From Egicoccus sp035462025 (GTDB taxonomy: Bacteria > Actinomycetota > Nitriliruptoria > Nitriliruptorales > Nitriliruptoraceae), in NCBI GenBank assembly GCA_035462025.1, contig DATHUR010000114.1, positions 3,410-67,409 of the forward strand: a DNA stretch of 64,000 nt. Reading direction: 5' to 3'. Both the position numbers and the translations under genes were made by a program. Below the pieces are notes generated by a model. That model saw nothing but the letters and a program-made list of their open reading frames with translations. It was not told the DNA's origin and searched no databases. Below are positions 8,331-19,421 of the stretch, in pieces; position 1 is the stretch's first letter; each line of letters opens with the position of its first letter.

Positions 8331-10523
8331 TCAGGCCTCGCCGTCCTTGACGCCCTGGGCGGCCATCGGCAGCAGGCGGCCGCGCTGGAGCACCTCGGAG
8401 ATGTCGAGCACCTCGACCTTGCCCTCGGCCAGCGAACCGTCCTGGACCTTCTGGGCGATGCCGTCGGAGAGCATCGTGGTGCAGAACGGGCAGGCCGTCG
8501 AGATCAGGTCGGGATCCATCTCGAGCGCTTCCTCGACGCGCTCCATGTTGACCCGCTTGCCGATGTTCTCCTCGACCCACATGCGCGCGCCGCCGGCACC
8601 GCAGCAGAATCCGTTCGAGCGGCAGCGGCCCATCTCGGTCGGGGTGAGGCCCGGGACCGCGTCGACCACCTTGCGCGGGGTCGAGTAGACCTCGTTGTGG
8701 CGGCCGAGGTAGCACGGGTCGTGGTAGGTGATCTTGGCCTCGATCTCCTTGGTCGCCACCAGGCGGCCGTCGTCGATCAGTTGGGCCAGCACCTCGGAGT
8801 GGTGCAGCACCTCGAAGTTGCCGTCGAAGTCGGGGTACTCGTTCTTGAGCGTGTTGAAGCAGTGCGGGCACCAGGCCACGATCTTCAGATGCCCGCCCCG
8901 AGCACGAGGCGAGTTCTTGTCCGCTCCGATGGACTTGAGCATCTCGACGTTCTGGGCCGCCAGCATCTGGAACAGGTACTCCATGCCAAGACGCCGGGCC
9001 GGGTCGCCGTTGCAGGTCTCGTTCTTGCCGAGGATGGCGAACTTCACACCCGCGTCGTGGAGCAACTGCGCCGTGGCCTGCGTGATCTTCTTCGATCGGT
9101 CGTCGACCGAGCCGGCGCACCCGACCCAGAACAGGTACTCGGTGTCGGCGTCGAGTTCCACACCGGGCTGGGCGACGGGGATGTCGAAGTCGAGCTTGTC
9201 GGTCCACTCCTCGCGCTTGGACTGGCCGACCCCCCACGGGTCGCCGGCGTTCTCGACGTTGCGCAGCATGATCCCGGCTTCCTGGGGGAAGCTCGACTCC
9301 ATCATGGTCTTGTAGCGACGCATGTCCATGATCATGTCGACGTGCTCGATGTCGACCGGGCACTCCTCGACGCACGCGCCGCAGGTCGTGCACGACCACA
9401 ACACGTCGTAGTCGATGACCGCGTTCTCCTGGCCGGGCGTGTCACCGACCAGTTGCATGTTGATGACGTCCGCGGCCTGCTCCTCGTCCTCCTTGCCGAG
9501 CAGGAACGGGCCCTTCGCGTAGAGGTGGTCGCGCAGGTCCATGACCAGCATCTTGGGCGAGAGCGGCTTGCCGGTGTTCCAGGCCGGGCACTGCGACTGG
9601 CAGCGCCCGCACTCGGTACAGGTGTACATGTCGAGCACGTGCTTGAACCCGAAGTCCTCGATCTTGCCGACGCCGAGGACGGTGTCCTCGTCCATGGTCT
9701 CCATGTCGATCAGTTCGGTCCGCAGCTTGCCCAGGGCCTTGGGCTGGCGGGCGAACAGTTCCTGGAACGGGATCGTGGCGATGTGCAGGTGCTTCGAGTT
9801 GAGCGTGAACAGCAGGAACCAGCCCACGATCGCGAGGTGGACGATCAGCATGATCGCGCTGGTGAGTTCGAGCGCGAACGGGTCCATGCCCTCGAACAGG
9901 CTGCCGACACGGATCGACAGGAAGGCGGCCTCGGTCGGCGCGTGGTCCAGTGCGGCGCGCACGCCGTGGGCGATCAGCAGGGTCCACACCACCAGGAACT
10001 CGCCCATGAGCACCCACCAGCCCTGGTTGAGGTTGGAGCCGGTGAAGCGGCTGCGTCGACCGACGCGGCGCGGGTCGAGTGCCAGGCGGATGCCGGCGAA
10101 GATCGCGACGCCGAGGATGGTCAGGATCATGAAGCTGTCCTGCAGGAACCCCAGCAGGTCGTAGGCGGTGACGCCGAACAGCGCGATGCGGTTGAGCAGC
10201 GGGATCTGGAAGGTGGGGTCGATCAGTTCCCCGGCCGCCTCGATCAGCGTGGTCTGGATGACCAGGAACGACCAGAACACGAAGAAGTGGGCCACGCCGG
10301 GCAGCGACCACCGCAGCAGCTTCTGCTGACCCAGGATCTTGGTGAACAGGTACTTGACGTTGCCCATGATCGCGGCACGGGTGACCCGCTCGGGCTGCGG
10401 CTGCGCCTTGCGCACCAGGCCGTAGAGGAACTGGATGCGACGGGCGGCGAGCGCGCCGACCACGGCGACCAGCGCCACGGCTCCCCCGATGCGGATCAGC
10501 GTCAGCAGCAGGTCCTCGTTCAC
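8331..10523 (-). CDS. Membrane (Fe-S) oxidoreductase, EtfD/HdrD-like
   Basis: A protein of 730 residues starting at GTG 10523 (VNEDLLLTL), with GAGGGGA eight bases before it; a longer frame upstream is non-coding. The N-terminal 270 residues hold five or six membrane helices. Then come two 4Fe-4S motifs, CTECGRCQSQCP (about residue 302) and CTTCGACVEECP (about 377), and two cysteine-rich CCG domains (CPHCFNTL near 550, FCCGAGG near 640, CPFCTTML near 678) like the HdrD subunit. This layout matches M. tuberculosis EtfD (Rv0338c), which passes electrons from fatty-acid beta-oxidation via ETF to menaquinone. That role is inferred; no ETF genes are in view. It leads the operon with lemA and the DUF2207 gene. 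Confidence 0.87.
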   Translation of the reverse strand: MNEDLLLTLIRIGGAVALVAVVGALAARRIQFLYGLVRKAQPQPERVTRAAIMGNVKYLFTKILGQQKLLRWSLPGVAHFFVFWSFLVIQTTLIEAAGELIDPTFQIPLLNRIALFGVTAYDLLGFLQDSFMILTILGVAIFAGIRLALDPRRVGRRSRFTGSNLNQGWWVLMGEFLVVWTLLIAHGVRAALDHAPTEAAFLSIRVGSLFEGMDPFALELTSAIMLIVHLAIVGWFLLFTLNSKHLHIATIPFQELFARQPKALGKLRTELIDMETMDEDTVLGVGKIEDFGFKHVLDMYTCTECGRCQSQCPAWNTGKPLSPKMLVMDLRDHLYAKGPFLLGKEDEEQAADVINMQLVGDTPGQENAVIDYDVLWSCTTCGACVEECPVDIEHVDMIMDMRRYKTMMESSFPQEAGIMLRNVENAGDPWGVGQSKREEWTDKLDFDIPVAQPGVELDADTEYLFWVGCAGSVDDRSKKITQATAQLLHDAGVKFAILGKNETCNGDPARRLGMEYLFQMLAAQNVEMLKSIGADKNSPRARGGHLKIVAWCPHCFNTLKNEYPDFDGNFEVLHHSEVLAQLIDDGRLVATKEIEAKITYHDPCYLGRHNEVYSTPRKVVDAVPGLTPTEMGRCRSNGFCCGAGGARMWVEENIGKRVNMERVEEALEMDPDLISTACPFCTTMLSDGIAQKVQDGSLAEGKVEVLDISEVLQRGRLLPMAAQGVKDGEA

Positions 10524-10741
10524 GCGACGTTCCCCTCTCGTCAGCCTGGCGCCGGGGCGCCCCGCAACAACGCCGACACGGGGCCGGCCGCGTGAGTGTA
10601 GGTGTGGCCCAAACCGCTCCCAAGGTGACACGGGCGTCGGATGGCCGTCACCGGGCGGGGCGATCGGCTCTGGACAGCCGCCGGGCACGGGCGGACGCTG
10701 ACCCCGGTGACGCGTGGATCACGGATCATGGAGGTGGATCC

Positions 10742-11200
10742 ATGTACGAGGTGGAGACACGGCAACTGCAGCAGCATCCCACGCTCGTCCGCCACGCCAA
10801 GCTCGAGGTCGACGAACTCGGCACCTGGCTCGGTGAGACCTACGGCCTGGTGATGGCGCAGGTCGACGCGGCGGCGGTCCCCACGATCGGGATGCCGTTC
10901 GCCCGCTACCGGCCGCTGTCCGAGGGCGTCTTCGAGGTGGAGGCCGGCATCGGCATCGCCGAGGACATCGACCCCGGACCGGAACTCGACGTGGGAACGT
11001 TGCCGGGCGGACCCGCCGTCGTCGTGTCGTACGTCGGGACCTACGACGGGATCGCGGCGGCGTACGAGACCGCGTTCGAGTGGCTGCGCGAACACGGGCA
11101 CGAGCCGGCCGGTGCGCCCTGGGAGGCCTACCACACCGATCCGGACGTGGAACCCGACCAGAGCAGACACCGCACCGAGGTGGTGCAGCCCTACCGCTGA
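10742..11200 (+). CDS. GyrI-like small-molecule-binding domain protein
   Basis: A cytosolic protein of 152 residues from ATG 10742 (MYEVETRQLQQHPTLV), with GGAGGTGGATCC just upstream. It resembles a stand-alone GyrI-like/AraC effector-binding domain: two halves with the strand VEAGIGIAEDI, the turn GGPAVVVSYVGTYDGI, an ampipathic helix AYETAFEWLREHG and the ending WEAYHTDP. These domains bind small molecules; no DNA-binding domain is attached. The frame is open further upstream, but that part reads as non-coding. No partner gene is obvious. The next gene is a c-di-GMP enzyme 93 bp away. Confidence 0.75.
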   Translation: MYEVETRQLQQHPTLVRHAKLEVDELGTWLGETYGLVMAQVDAAAVPTIGMPFARYRPLSEGVFEVEAGIGIAEDIDPGPELDVGTLPGGPAVVVSYVGTYDGIAAAYETAFEWLREHGHEPAGAPWEAYHTDPDVEPDQSRHRTEVVQPYR

Positions 11201-11293
11201 GCGCCACCCGACCACCCCGCGCCGGATCACTCGATCCGGATCGGGTCCCGCCGACTTCGCTGGTGGAGTGGACCATGGTGGGAGCAGCGGCCG

Positions 11294-13978
11294 GTGTACG
11301 GACGGATCGTGGCGTTGGCGAAAGCCGGGCCGCGCAGTGCCGACGACCGCTGGCCCGTGCTCCAGCGCGTGCGGTGGCGATTCGTCCTGCTCAACCTGGT
11401 CGGCGTGGCCCTGGTGCCGTTCAGCCTGCCCTATGTGGTCTCGCAGCCGGGTTCGCAGCCGGTGGGCTATGTCGCGTTCGTGCTGGCGTTCGCGGTGTGG
11501 ACCATCGTGCTCTACCGAACCGGTGGCACAAGCCTGCTTGTACGCCTCATGGGTCCGGTGTTGGTGGGCGCCATCGGTGTCGCGTCCGGCCACCACACCT
11601 GGGCCTTCGGCACGCTGTTCATCAGCCTGTTCCTGCACAGTCTCTACGGCTCGCGTGTCCGCGTCCTGCGGGCCGCCTGCGGCTACTACCTCGCCTACGA
11701 GGCTGCGGTCTGGATCACGGCGGGCGGAGTCGAGTTCTTCGCCAGCCAGCTGCTCTCCATGGCACTGGCCATCGTGGTCATGGCGCTGGTCATGGCCGAG
11801 ATGGCCAGGCTGCTCCAGCGCAGCGACGAGGGCCGGACCCGCGAGCGGACGCTCACGACCGTCGCCAGGGGCCTGCTGCGCGCGACCGACTCCGCCACGG
11901 TGGCCCGGATCGCAGTCGAGGGCGCGGTCACCCTCGTCGAGGAGAGCGGGATGTCGGTGCGGCAGGCAAGTCTGTGGCGCCGGGAACAGGATGCGGTCGT
12001 GCTGGCCGCCAGTCACGGCACCGCCCCCCTCTTCTCGCGGCTCCTCTTGCGCGATCTGCCACCGCACCTGGTCACGACCTATCTCGGCAACCAGACCGTG
12101 AGGGTGACGCCGACCGACTCGCTGCAGGCCGCCGTGGCCCTGGGCGCCCCGTCCCCTCCGGAACTCGGCCATGGCGTGGCCATCCCCCTCAGTGACGGCG
12201 ACCTCCCCATCGGCTCGCTGCTCGTCAAGGCAGACGAGGTCCTGTCCGATGATCTCGTGCGCTCGCTGGAACGCTTCGCGGACGAGGTCTCCCTGGCCGA
12301 CCGGGCCGCGCGGCGCAACGAACTGCTGACCGGCGTACTCGCCAACTCCGCGGACGGGATCGTGCTGGTCGATCACGGCGGCTCCCTGGCGTTCGTCAGC
12401 CCGGCGGTCGCCGAACTCGCAGGCCGCGAGGTCTCCGTGGGCGCGGGCCTGGACGACCTTCTCCGCGCCGGCGACGACGGGCGCCCCGTGACAGACCTTG
12501 CCGACCTCGAACGACACGCCGCCGCGCTGACGGTCGTGCGCGGCGATGGCAGCCGTATCGAGGTCGAGGTGTCGACCCGCTCAGTCGTCGGGGAGGGCAC
12601 GGTTGTCAACATCCGCGACGTGAGCCGGCAGCGCCGGCTGCAGGACGAGATCCGCCACCGCGCCTACTACGACGCCGTCACCGGTCTCGCCAATCGGGCG
12701 AACTTCCTCGAGCGGCTCGAGCAGGCGATCGGCGCAACGAACCCCACCGCGAGCCAGGTCGCGGTCGCACTGCTCGACCTCGACGACTTCAAGTCCATCA
12801 ACGACGCGCGCGGGCACCTCGCCGGTGACCGCGTGCTGTGTCAGGTCGCCGACCGTGTCGGCGGTCGTGTCCGGGGCACCGACACCTTCGCGCGGATCGG
12901 CGGCGACGAGTTCGCCCTGCTGCTCGACGGCGTCGACGAGGGCGTCGACGTGGCCGAACGGGTCGCGCAGATCCTCGCTCCGTTGGCCGAGCCGCTCGTC
13001 CTCGACGGTCACCGGGTCGAGCTGAGCGCGTCGTGCGGCATCGCGGTCTCCCGTGGCAACCAGACGGCCGAGGAGATGCTCGGCGATGCCGACATCGCCA
13101 TGTACGCGGCCAAGGAGTCGGGCAAGAACGCGACGGTGGTGTTCGACGCCGCGCTCCGTGAGGTGATCGAAGACCGTCGCATGCTCGAAGACGATCTCGA
13201 GATGGGCATCGCCAGAGGCGAACTGCGTCTGCACTACCAACCGGTGCTCGCCCTGGCGACGCAGAACGTGGTAGGCGCCGAGGCCCTGGTCCGCTGGCAG
13301 CACCCATCGCGTGGTCTGCTGTTCCCCGACCGCTTCATCCCGTTGGCCGAGGAGAGTGGTCTGGTCGGCGCGCTCGGGAGTTGGGTGCTGCTGACCGCGC
13401 TGCGCGATCTCGCCGGATGGCTCGCCGACGGCGTGGCCGGTCCCGACTTCCAGATGCACGTCAACCTGTCGGCACACCAGCTTGGCGACCCGACCCTCGT
13501 GGCCGACATCCGTACCGCGCTCCAGGTCCTGGACGTCGACCCTGGCCACCTCGTGCTCGAGATCACCGAGACCGCGCTGACCGTGAACCCCGAACTCGCC
13601 GAGCAGACGCTGCGACAGTTGTCCGGTCTCGGGATCACGATCGCCATCGACGACTTCGGGACGGGATACGCCTCGTTCACCTACCTGCGACGCTTCCCCG
13701 TGTCCATCGTCAAGATCGACCGCAGCTTCGTGACCGACGTGGCCGCTGGACCCGAGGAGTCGGCGCTCGCCCGCGCCATCGTCCGGCTGGCACAGAGCCT
13801 TGGGATGACCACCGTCGCCGAGGGCATCGAGGACGAGCCCTCCCGCGTGCTGCTCGAGCGCTGGGGCTGCGATCACGGGCAGGGTTGGCTGTGGGCGAGG
13901 GCGTTGCCCGCCGACGATCTGACGCTATGGCTGTCACGGCAAGCCAGCGCGCCGGCCGGCGGCTTCCTCGCTACTTGA
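11294..13978 (+). CDS. Membrane GGDEF-EAL cyclic-di-GMP protein with GAF and PAS segments
   Basis: A protein of 894 residues from GTG 11294. The N-terminal 175 residues form several membrane helices; next is a GAF-like stretch, then a PAS-like segment near 345-440 (LANSADGIVLVDHGGSLAFVS). A GGDEF domain has an intact active site (GGDEF, residues 536-540) and an RGTD inhibitory I-site five residues before it. The EAL domain starts with EALVRW (663-668) and keeps DDFGTGYASF. Both halves look catalytically complete, so it could make or break c-di-GMP depending on the sensor. Its stop overlaps the convergent def gene by 8 bp. Confidence 0.92.
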   Translation: MYGRIVALAKAGPRSADDRWPVLQRVRWRFVLLNLVGVALVPFSLPYVVSQPGSQPVGYVAFVLAFAVWTIVLYRTGGTSLLVRLMGPVLVGAIGVASGHHTWAFGTLFISLFLHSLYGSRVRVLRAACGYYLAYEAAVWITAGGVEFFASQLLSMALAIVVMALVMAEMARLLQRSDEGRTRERTLTTVARGLLRATDSATVARIAVEGAVTLVEESGMSVRQASLWRREQDAVVLAASHGTAPLFSRLLLRDLPPHLVTTYLGNQTVRVTPTDSLQAAVALGAPSPPELGHGVAIPLSDGDLPIGSLLVKADEVLSDDLVRSLERFADEVSLADRAARRNELLTGVLANSADGIVLVDHGGSLAFVSPAVAELAGREVSVGAGLDDLLRAGDDGRPVTDLADLERHAAALTVVRGDGSRIEVEVSTRSVVGEGTVVNIRDVSRQRRLQDEIRHRAYYDAVTGLANRANFLERLEQAIGATNPTASQVAVALLDLDDFKSINDARGHLAGDRVLCQVADRVGGRVRGTDTFARIGGDEFALLLDGVDEGVDVAERVAQILAPLAEPLVLDGHRVELSASCGIAVSRGNQTAEEMLGDADIAMYAAKESGKNATVVFDAALREVIEDRRMLEDDLEMGIARGELRLHYQPVLALATQNVVGAEALVRWQHPSRGLLFPDRFIPLAEESGLVGALGSWVLLTALRDLAGWLADGVAGPDFQMHVNLSAHQLGDPTLVADIRTALQVLDVDPGHLVLEITETALTVNPELAEQTLRQLSGLGITIAIDDFGTGYASFTYLRRFPVSIVKIDRSFVTDVAAGPEESALARAIVRLAQSLGMTTVAEGIEDEPSRVLLERWGCDHGQGWLWARALPADDLTLWLSRQASAPAGGFLAT

Positions 13979-14498
13979 GGTGCTCGCCCTTGTCGGCGTA
14001 GCGCTTTCGGCGGAACACGTCGGTGCGCGCCGAGGCGACACGGTCGAGGATCAGCAGGCCGTCGAGATGATCGAGTTCGTGCTGGAAGGCGCGGGCCTCG
14101 AAGCCTTCGGCCTCGACCACCCGGACCTCGCCCTCGGGTGTGATGCCGCGGACCACGACCTCGGTGGCGCGACGGACGTCGCAGGTGTAGTCGGGCACCG
14201 ACATGCAACCTTCGCGTCGGTAGTCCGAGCCGCCGGCCAGGATCAGTTCGGGGTCGAAGAGCACGACCAGGCCGTGGTTGCCCGGCGGTGGCTTGCGCAT
14301 CACCGACACGTCAAGCGCGAAGGCCCGCAACGGCATGCCGATCTGCGGCGCGGCGAGGCCCACGCACCCGGGCGAGTCGTACATCGAATCGACCAGGTCC
14401 TGGCCGAGCCGGCGTTCGCGGTCGCCGATCTCGCCCACGGGCCCGGCGAGCCCCTTGAGCACCCGGGCGGGGTAGTGCACCACGCGTTTGACGGCCAC
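13971..14498 (-). CDS. def: Peptide deformylase
   Basis: A protein of 175 residues from GTG 14498 (VAVKRVVHYPARVLK). It removes the formyl group from nascent N-termini using a bound metal. All three motifs are present: CVGLAAPQIG (motif 1, with Cys where many enzymes have Gly), EGCMSVP with the metal-binding Cys, and QHELDHLDG with the two metal-binding His and catalytic Glu. The start lies two bases after the stop of the ACT-domain gene, so the two are co-transcribed. It is convergent and overlapping with the GGDEF-EAL gene. Confidence 0.93.
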   Translation of the reverse strand: MAVKRVVHYPARVLKGLAGPVGEIGDRERRLGQDLVDSMYDSPGCVGLAAPQIGMPLRAFALDVSVMRKPPPGNHGLVVLFDPELILAGGSDYRREGCMSVPDYTCDVRRATEVVVRGITPEGEVRVVEAEGFEARAFQHELDHLDGLLILDRVASARTDVFRRKRYADKGEHLK

Positions 14499-14500
14499 GC

Positions 14501-15013
14501 TCAGTAGGTCTCCGCCTCGATGGTGCGCAGCGTGTGGTCGACGCCGAGCTCCTCGCACACCGCCGTCAACCGCGCGTCGAGCGCCGGCTCGTCGTCGGCC
14601 ACGACCTCGATCACCATGGCGTAGACGGGCTCGTCGCTGCCGATCACCTGGGTCTCGAGGTCGGTGATGTTCGCGCCGAGGTCGGCCAGCGCCGCGGTGA
14701 CCCCGGCGACGATGCCGGGACGGTCGGCGCCGTAGACGCTCAACAGATGGGTGGGCTCGTGTGGCCGACGCTCACCCTCGGCCCGGCTGACCGAGATCGC
14801 CAGGCCCAGCGGACCCGTCGCCTCCTCGAGCGCGCCGCGCAGTGCGTCGGGCTCGTCGTCGGTCGCCACGATCAGCACGATGGCGAAGTGACCGCCGAGG
14901 ATCGTCATCGCCGAGTCCTCGACGTTGCCGCCGCGCTCGTGCAACACCTTGGCCACGGCGGCGACGATGCCGGGACGGTCGGCCCCGACGGCGGTGACGG
15001 CGAGTTCGGCCAC
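14501..15013 (-). CDS. Double ACT-domain protein, GcvR-like
   Basis: A protein of 170 residues from GTG 15013 (VAELAVTAVGADRPGIV), with GGAGACC just before it. It is two ACT domains in tandem: GADRPGIVAAVAKVL in the first and GADRPGIVAGVTAAL in the second, with a linker EGERRPHEP. ACT pairs bind amino acids; the closest familiar proteins are the glycine-cleavage regulator GcvR and actinobacterial stand-alone ACT proteins. There is no DNA-binding domain. It is co-transcribed with def. A translation start further upstream would add only basic, promoter-derived residues. Confidence 0.85.
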   Translation of the reverse strand: MAELAVTAVGADRPGIVAAVAKVLHERGGNVEDSAMTILGGHFAIVLIVATDDEPDALRGALEEATGPLGLAISVSRAEGERRPHEPTHLLSVYGADRPGIVAGVTAALADLGANITDLETQVIGSDEPVYAMVIEVVADDEPALDARLTAVCEELGVDHTLRTIEAETY

Positions 15014-15080
15014 GAACGGGTCTCCTCGAAGGCTGCACGGAGCACGCGAGCGTAGACGACCCGCCGGTAGCGTCCCGGTC

Positions 15081-15668
15081 ATGACCAAGATCGTGCTGCG
15101 CCTCGCGCTGGTGTCCGTGCTGGCACTGGCCGGCTGCGACGACGCCGGTGCCGACCATCAGCCGCCGCCGGGCCGTGAAGGTGCCGGGGACGCAACGACG
15201 AGCCCCGAGCCACAGTCGACCGCTGCTCCGGCCCCCGCGCCGAGCGTGCCCCCGCTGCACCCCTCGGTGGACGACTACCCCGAGGCGCTGGTGACGCTCA
15301 CCGGCGATGACGTCGACCTCGAGATCGCGGCCAAGCTGGCCGACACCCCCGAGAACCGCGAACACGGCCTGATGGAGGTCGAGGACCTGCCGGCCGGGAC
15401 CGGGATGCTGTTCGTGTTCGACGACGAACGCACCGGCGGCTTCTGGATGAAGAGCACCCTGGTGCCGCTCGACATCGCGTATGCGGACGCCGACGGCGAG
15501 ATCGTGTCGATCCTGGCCATGGAACCCTGCAGCGCAGACCCCTGCGAGGTCTACGACCCCGGCGCCGCCTACCAGCGCGCGCTCGAGGTCGCGCAGGGCT
15601 GGTTCGACGCGGTCGGTGTCGAGGTCGGCGACACGCTCGACTGGGAACCGCTCGACGACGACGAATGA
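15081..15668 (+). CDS. DUF192 lipoprotein
   Basis: A secreted lipoprotein of 195 residues from ATG 15081. The signal peptide MTKIVLRLALVSVLALAGC ends in the lipobox LAGC at residue 19. A Pro/Ala-rich linker follows, then a DUF192 domain from about residue 75: NREHGLMEVEDLPAGTGM, GFWMKSTLVPLDIAYAD and a conserved Cys pair (EPCSADPCEVYDPG). The role of DUF192 is not established. There is no Shine-Dalgarno, but a -10-like TAGCGT ends 7 bases before the ATG, so the mRNA is probably leaderless. It overlaps a spurious upstream ATG of the next gene. Confidence 0.9.
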   Translation: MTKIVLRLALVSVLALAGCDDAGADHQPPPGREGAGDATTSPEPQSTAAPAPAPSVPPLHPSVDDYPEALVTLTGDDVDLEIAAKLADTPENREHGLMEVEDLPAGTGMLFVFDDERTGGFWMKSTLVPLDIAYADADGEIVSILAMEPCSADPCEVYDPGAAYQRALEVAQGWFDAVGVEVGDTLDWEPLDDDE

Positions 15669-15682
15669 CCAAGGAGCCACGG

Positions 15683-16555
15683 ATGCGGATCGCCTACATC
15701 GGACTGGGCGCCATGGGACGGCCGATGGCCGCCAACCTCGCCACCCGGTTCGACACGCGGGTCTGGAACCGGACCACCGAGGTGGCGCACCAGCACGCCG
15801 ACGCCCACGGCACGACGGCCGTCGAGCACCTGCTCGACCTCGCCGACGCCGACGTGGTCTGCACCTGCCTGCCGACCACCGTCGAGGTCGAGGCTGTCGC
15901 CCGCGTCCTCGCGCCCGCGCTCGGCGAGGGCACCGTGTGGCTCGACCACACCAGCGGTGATCCGCAGCAGGCCCGTGACCTCGCCGCCTACCTCGGCAGC
16001 GAGGATGTCGACTACCTCGACGCGCCCGTGTCGGGTGGCACCAACGGCGCCGAGGCCGGCGCGCTCACGGTGATGGTCGGTGGCGACGCCGACGCGCTGG
16101 CGCAGGTCGGCGACGTGCTCGACGCCGTCGCGGCACGGGTCGTGCACGTCGGACCGTCCGGCGCCGGGATGGCGGTCAAGGCGGTCAACAACGCCATGCT
16201 CGCCGCGTCGCTGTGGGCGGCGGCCGAGGGGTTCGCCGCGCTCGAGAAGGCCGGGGTGCCGACCTCGGTGGCCCTCGACGTGGTCAACGCCTCGTCCGGA
16301 CGCTCCAACGCGACCGAGAACCTGTTCCCCGAGCGGGTGGTCACACGCGCGTTCCCCAACACCTTCGCCCTGTCGCTGCTGGCCAAGGACGTCGGACTCG
16401 CGCGCGCGACGTTGGACGCCGGCGGCGTCGAGGCACCGATCCTGCACCTGGTCGACCGGCTCACCGCCGATGCGGCCGAGGCGCTCGGCGGCGACGTCGA
16501 CCACACCGAACTCGTGCGGATGGTCGAGCGCGCGGCCGGGGTCGAACTGCACTGA
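15683..16555 (+). CDS. NAD(P)-dependent beta-hydroxyacid dehydrogenase
   Basis: An enzyme of 290 residues from ATG 15683 (MRIAYIGLGAMGRPMA), with AAGGAG ten bases upstream; an ATG at 15665 overlapping the previous stop is less likely. It belongs to the 3-hydroxyisobutyrate dehydrogenase/tartronate semialdehyde reductase family: the nucleotide motif GLGAMG, the substrate-loop signature DAPVSGGTNGAEAG, and the catalytic Lys in AVKAVNNAML. The exact substrate is not determinable. It follows the DUF192 gene by 14 bases and is probably in the same transcript. Confidence 0.9.
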   Translation: MRIAYIGLGAMGRPMAANLATRFDTRVWNRTTEVAHQHADAHGTTAVEHLLDLADADVVCTCLPTTVEVEAVARVLAPALGEGTVWLDHTSGDPQQARDLAAYLGSEDVDYLDAPVSGGTNGAEAGALTVMVGGDADALAQVGDVLDAVAARVVHVGPSGAGMAVKAVNNAMLAASLWAAAEGFAALEKAGVPTSVALDVVNASSGRSNATENLFPERVVTRAFPNTFALSLLAKDVGLARATLDAGGVEAPILHLVDRLTADAAEALGGDVDHTELVRMVERAAGVELH

Positions 16556-16625
16556 CCGGTTGGGTCCGACCGCAGCCACAGGCCTAGGCTGGCCGACGTC
16601 CGATCCACCAGTGGGAGGCGTTGCG

Positions 16626-16793
16626 ATGGAGGCCTGGCAGGTCATCGGGTTCGTGGTGCTGGCCCTGCTGCCGCTGGCACTGATGGTCGACTTCTGGCCC
16701 AACCGCGAGCGCGTCGACTTCAGCGGACGGCCGCTGCCGCGTCCCTGGCGGCGGAGCTACCACCCCCACGTCGACGGCCACGACGAGCACTGA
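16626..16793 (+). CDS. Small single-pass membrane protein
   Basis: A protein of 55 residues from ATG 16626, with GGGAGG seven bases upstream and a TAGGCT -10-like box about 40 bases upstream. One hydrophobic helix (VIGFVVLALLPLALMV) is followed by a polar tail DFWPNRERVDFSGRPLPRPW and an end rich in His and acidic residues. No family is recognised. The good ribosome site and its own promoter box argue that it is real. A tandem repeat pair begins 12 bases after its stop. Confidence 0.6.
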   Translation: MEAWQVIGFVVLALLPLALMVDFWPNRERVDFSGRPLPRPWRRSYHPHVDGHDEH

Positions 16794-16804
16794 ACGCTGT
16801 CTGA

Positions 16805-16897
16805 GGGGCGGGTCCCCTCGCTCGCTTCGCTCGTTGCCCCCCACCCCCGGGCGGGTCCCCCTTCTCGCTCGCTTCGCTCGCTCGTTGCCCCCCGCCC
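16805..16897 (+). repeat. Tandem pair of stem-closed repeats (locus 1)
   Basis: Two copies of a 33-45 base unit stand between the 55-residue gene and the dnaK operator. Both read GGGTCCCC, then a core with CGCTCGCTTCGCTCG, then GTTGCCCCCC. Copy 1 can close as GGGGCGGG (16805-16812) with CCCACCCC (16840-16847), one mismatch. Copy 2 closes as GGGCGGG (16849-16855) with CCCGCCC (16891-16897), perfect. Two more copies lie at 53965-54067. The likely roles are a transcript end or an RNA structure, by inference from their place after gene ends. Confidence 0.7.
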
Positions 16898-16933
16898 CCG
16901 CCCGCCTCGCGGCAAACTCATTTGTCAGCAAAA

Positions 16934-16954
16934 CTTGAGTTGAGTCGGCTCAGG
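16934..16954 (+). promoter_or_regulatory. HAIR-type HspR operator upstream of dnaK
   Basis: CTTGAGT (16934-16940), 7-base spacer, GCTCAGG (16948-16954). The HspR-associated inverted repeat is known as CTTGAGT-N7-ACTCAAG, so the left half is perfect and the right half matches 5 of 7. It lies 122 bp before dnaK. A possible promoter downstream is TTGCGT-N16-TACGGT near 16983-17010. With hspR as last gene of the operon, this gives the known negative feedback loop. Confidence 0.8.
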
Positions 16955-17076
16955 TTCCCTGCTGCATGGGCCATCGCCGGTGTTGCGTAGCGGATCTGCG
17001 GGCGTACGGTTGGTACCGACATCGGGCCAGCGGGCCCGTATCACCGTGAACACGATCAGCCGCGAGGAGGCCCCAG

Positions 17077-18924
<1,848 letters not shown>

Positions 18925-18974
18925 CGCCCGCTCGGCAAGAACCCGAAACAACCATCCACCGAGAGGAGGACGTG

Positions 18975-19415
18975 ATGATGACCACCCTGTCCCGCTACGA
19001 GCCCTACCGCAACGTCGCGTCGCTCCACGACGAGGTCGAGCGTGTGCTCCGCCAGGCCTTCGGGTCGGGTACCGCGACCGCCGGGGCGTTCAGCCCGGCA
19101 CTCGACGTCGAGGAGACCGAGGACGGCTTCACGCTGCACGTCGAGCTGCCCGGGGTCACCGCCGACGACGTCGAGGTCTCGCTCGAGGAGAACGTGCTGA
19201 CCATCGCCGGTGAGCGCCGGTTCTACGCGGACAAGAGCGGTGACGGCTTCCGTCGCGTCGAGCGCAGCTTCGGCCGGTCCCACCGTGCCGTGCGGCTGCC
19301 CGATCGCGTCAACGGCGAGCAGGTATCCGCCACGTACAAGGACGGTCTGCTGACCGTGACCGTGCCGAAGGCCGAGGAGGCCAAGCCGCGCCGGATCACC
19401 GTCGAGGCCAGCTGA
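18975..19415 (+). CDS. Hsp20 small heat-shock protein
   Basis: A holdase chaperone of about 146 residues. An alpha-crystallin domain covers about residues 40-140: FSPALDVEETEDGFTLHVEL, LPGVTADDVEVSLEENVLTI, and the GVLTV-like ending GLLTVTVPKAEEAKPR. GAGAGGAGGA at 18961-18970 places the start at GTG 18972, ATG 18975 or ATG 18978; ATG 18975 is chosen on spacing. It sits 50 bp after dnaK, between dnaK and grpE, which is not the usual order. A 14-bp hairpin directly follows it. Confidence 0.95.
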   Translation: MMTTLSRYEPYRNVASLHDEVERVLRQAFGSGTATAGAFSPALDVEETEDGFTLHVELPGVTADDVEVSLEENVLTIAGERRFYADKSGDGFRRVERSFGRSHRAVRLPDRVNGEQVSATYKDGLLTVTVPKAEEAKPRRITVEAS

Positions 19416-19421
19416 CATCCG

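Noticed and set aside
8697..10595. Plus-strand frame of 632 codons antisense to the EtfD-like gene
   Set aside because: No motif and composition of a shadow frame, while the opposite strand has clear Fe-S motifs.
16805..16897. Possible CRISPR fragment
   Set aside because: Only two units, with variable closing flanks and no unique spacers of constant length; a second pair elsewhere has the same structure.
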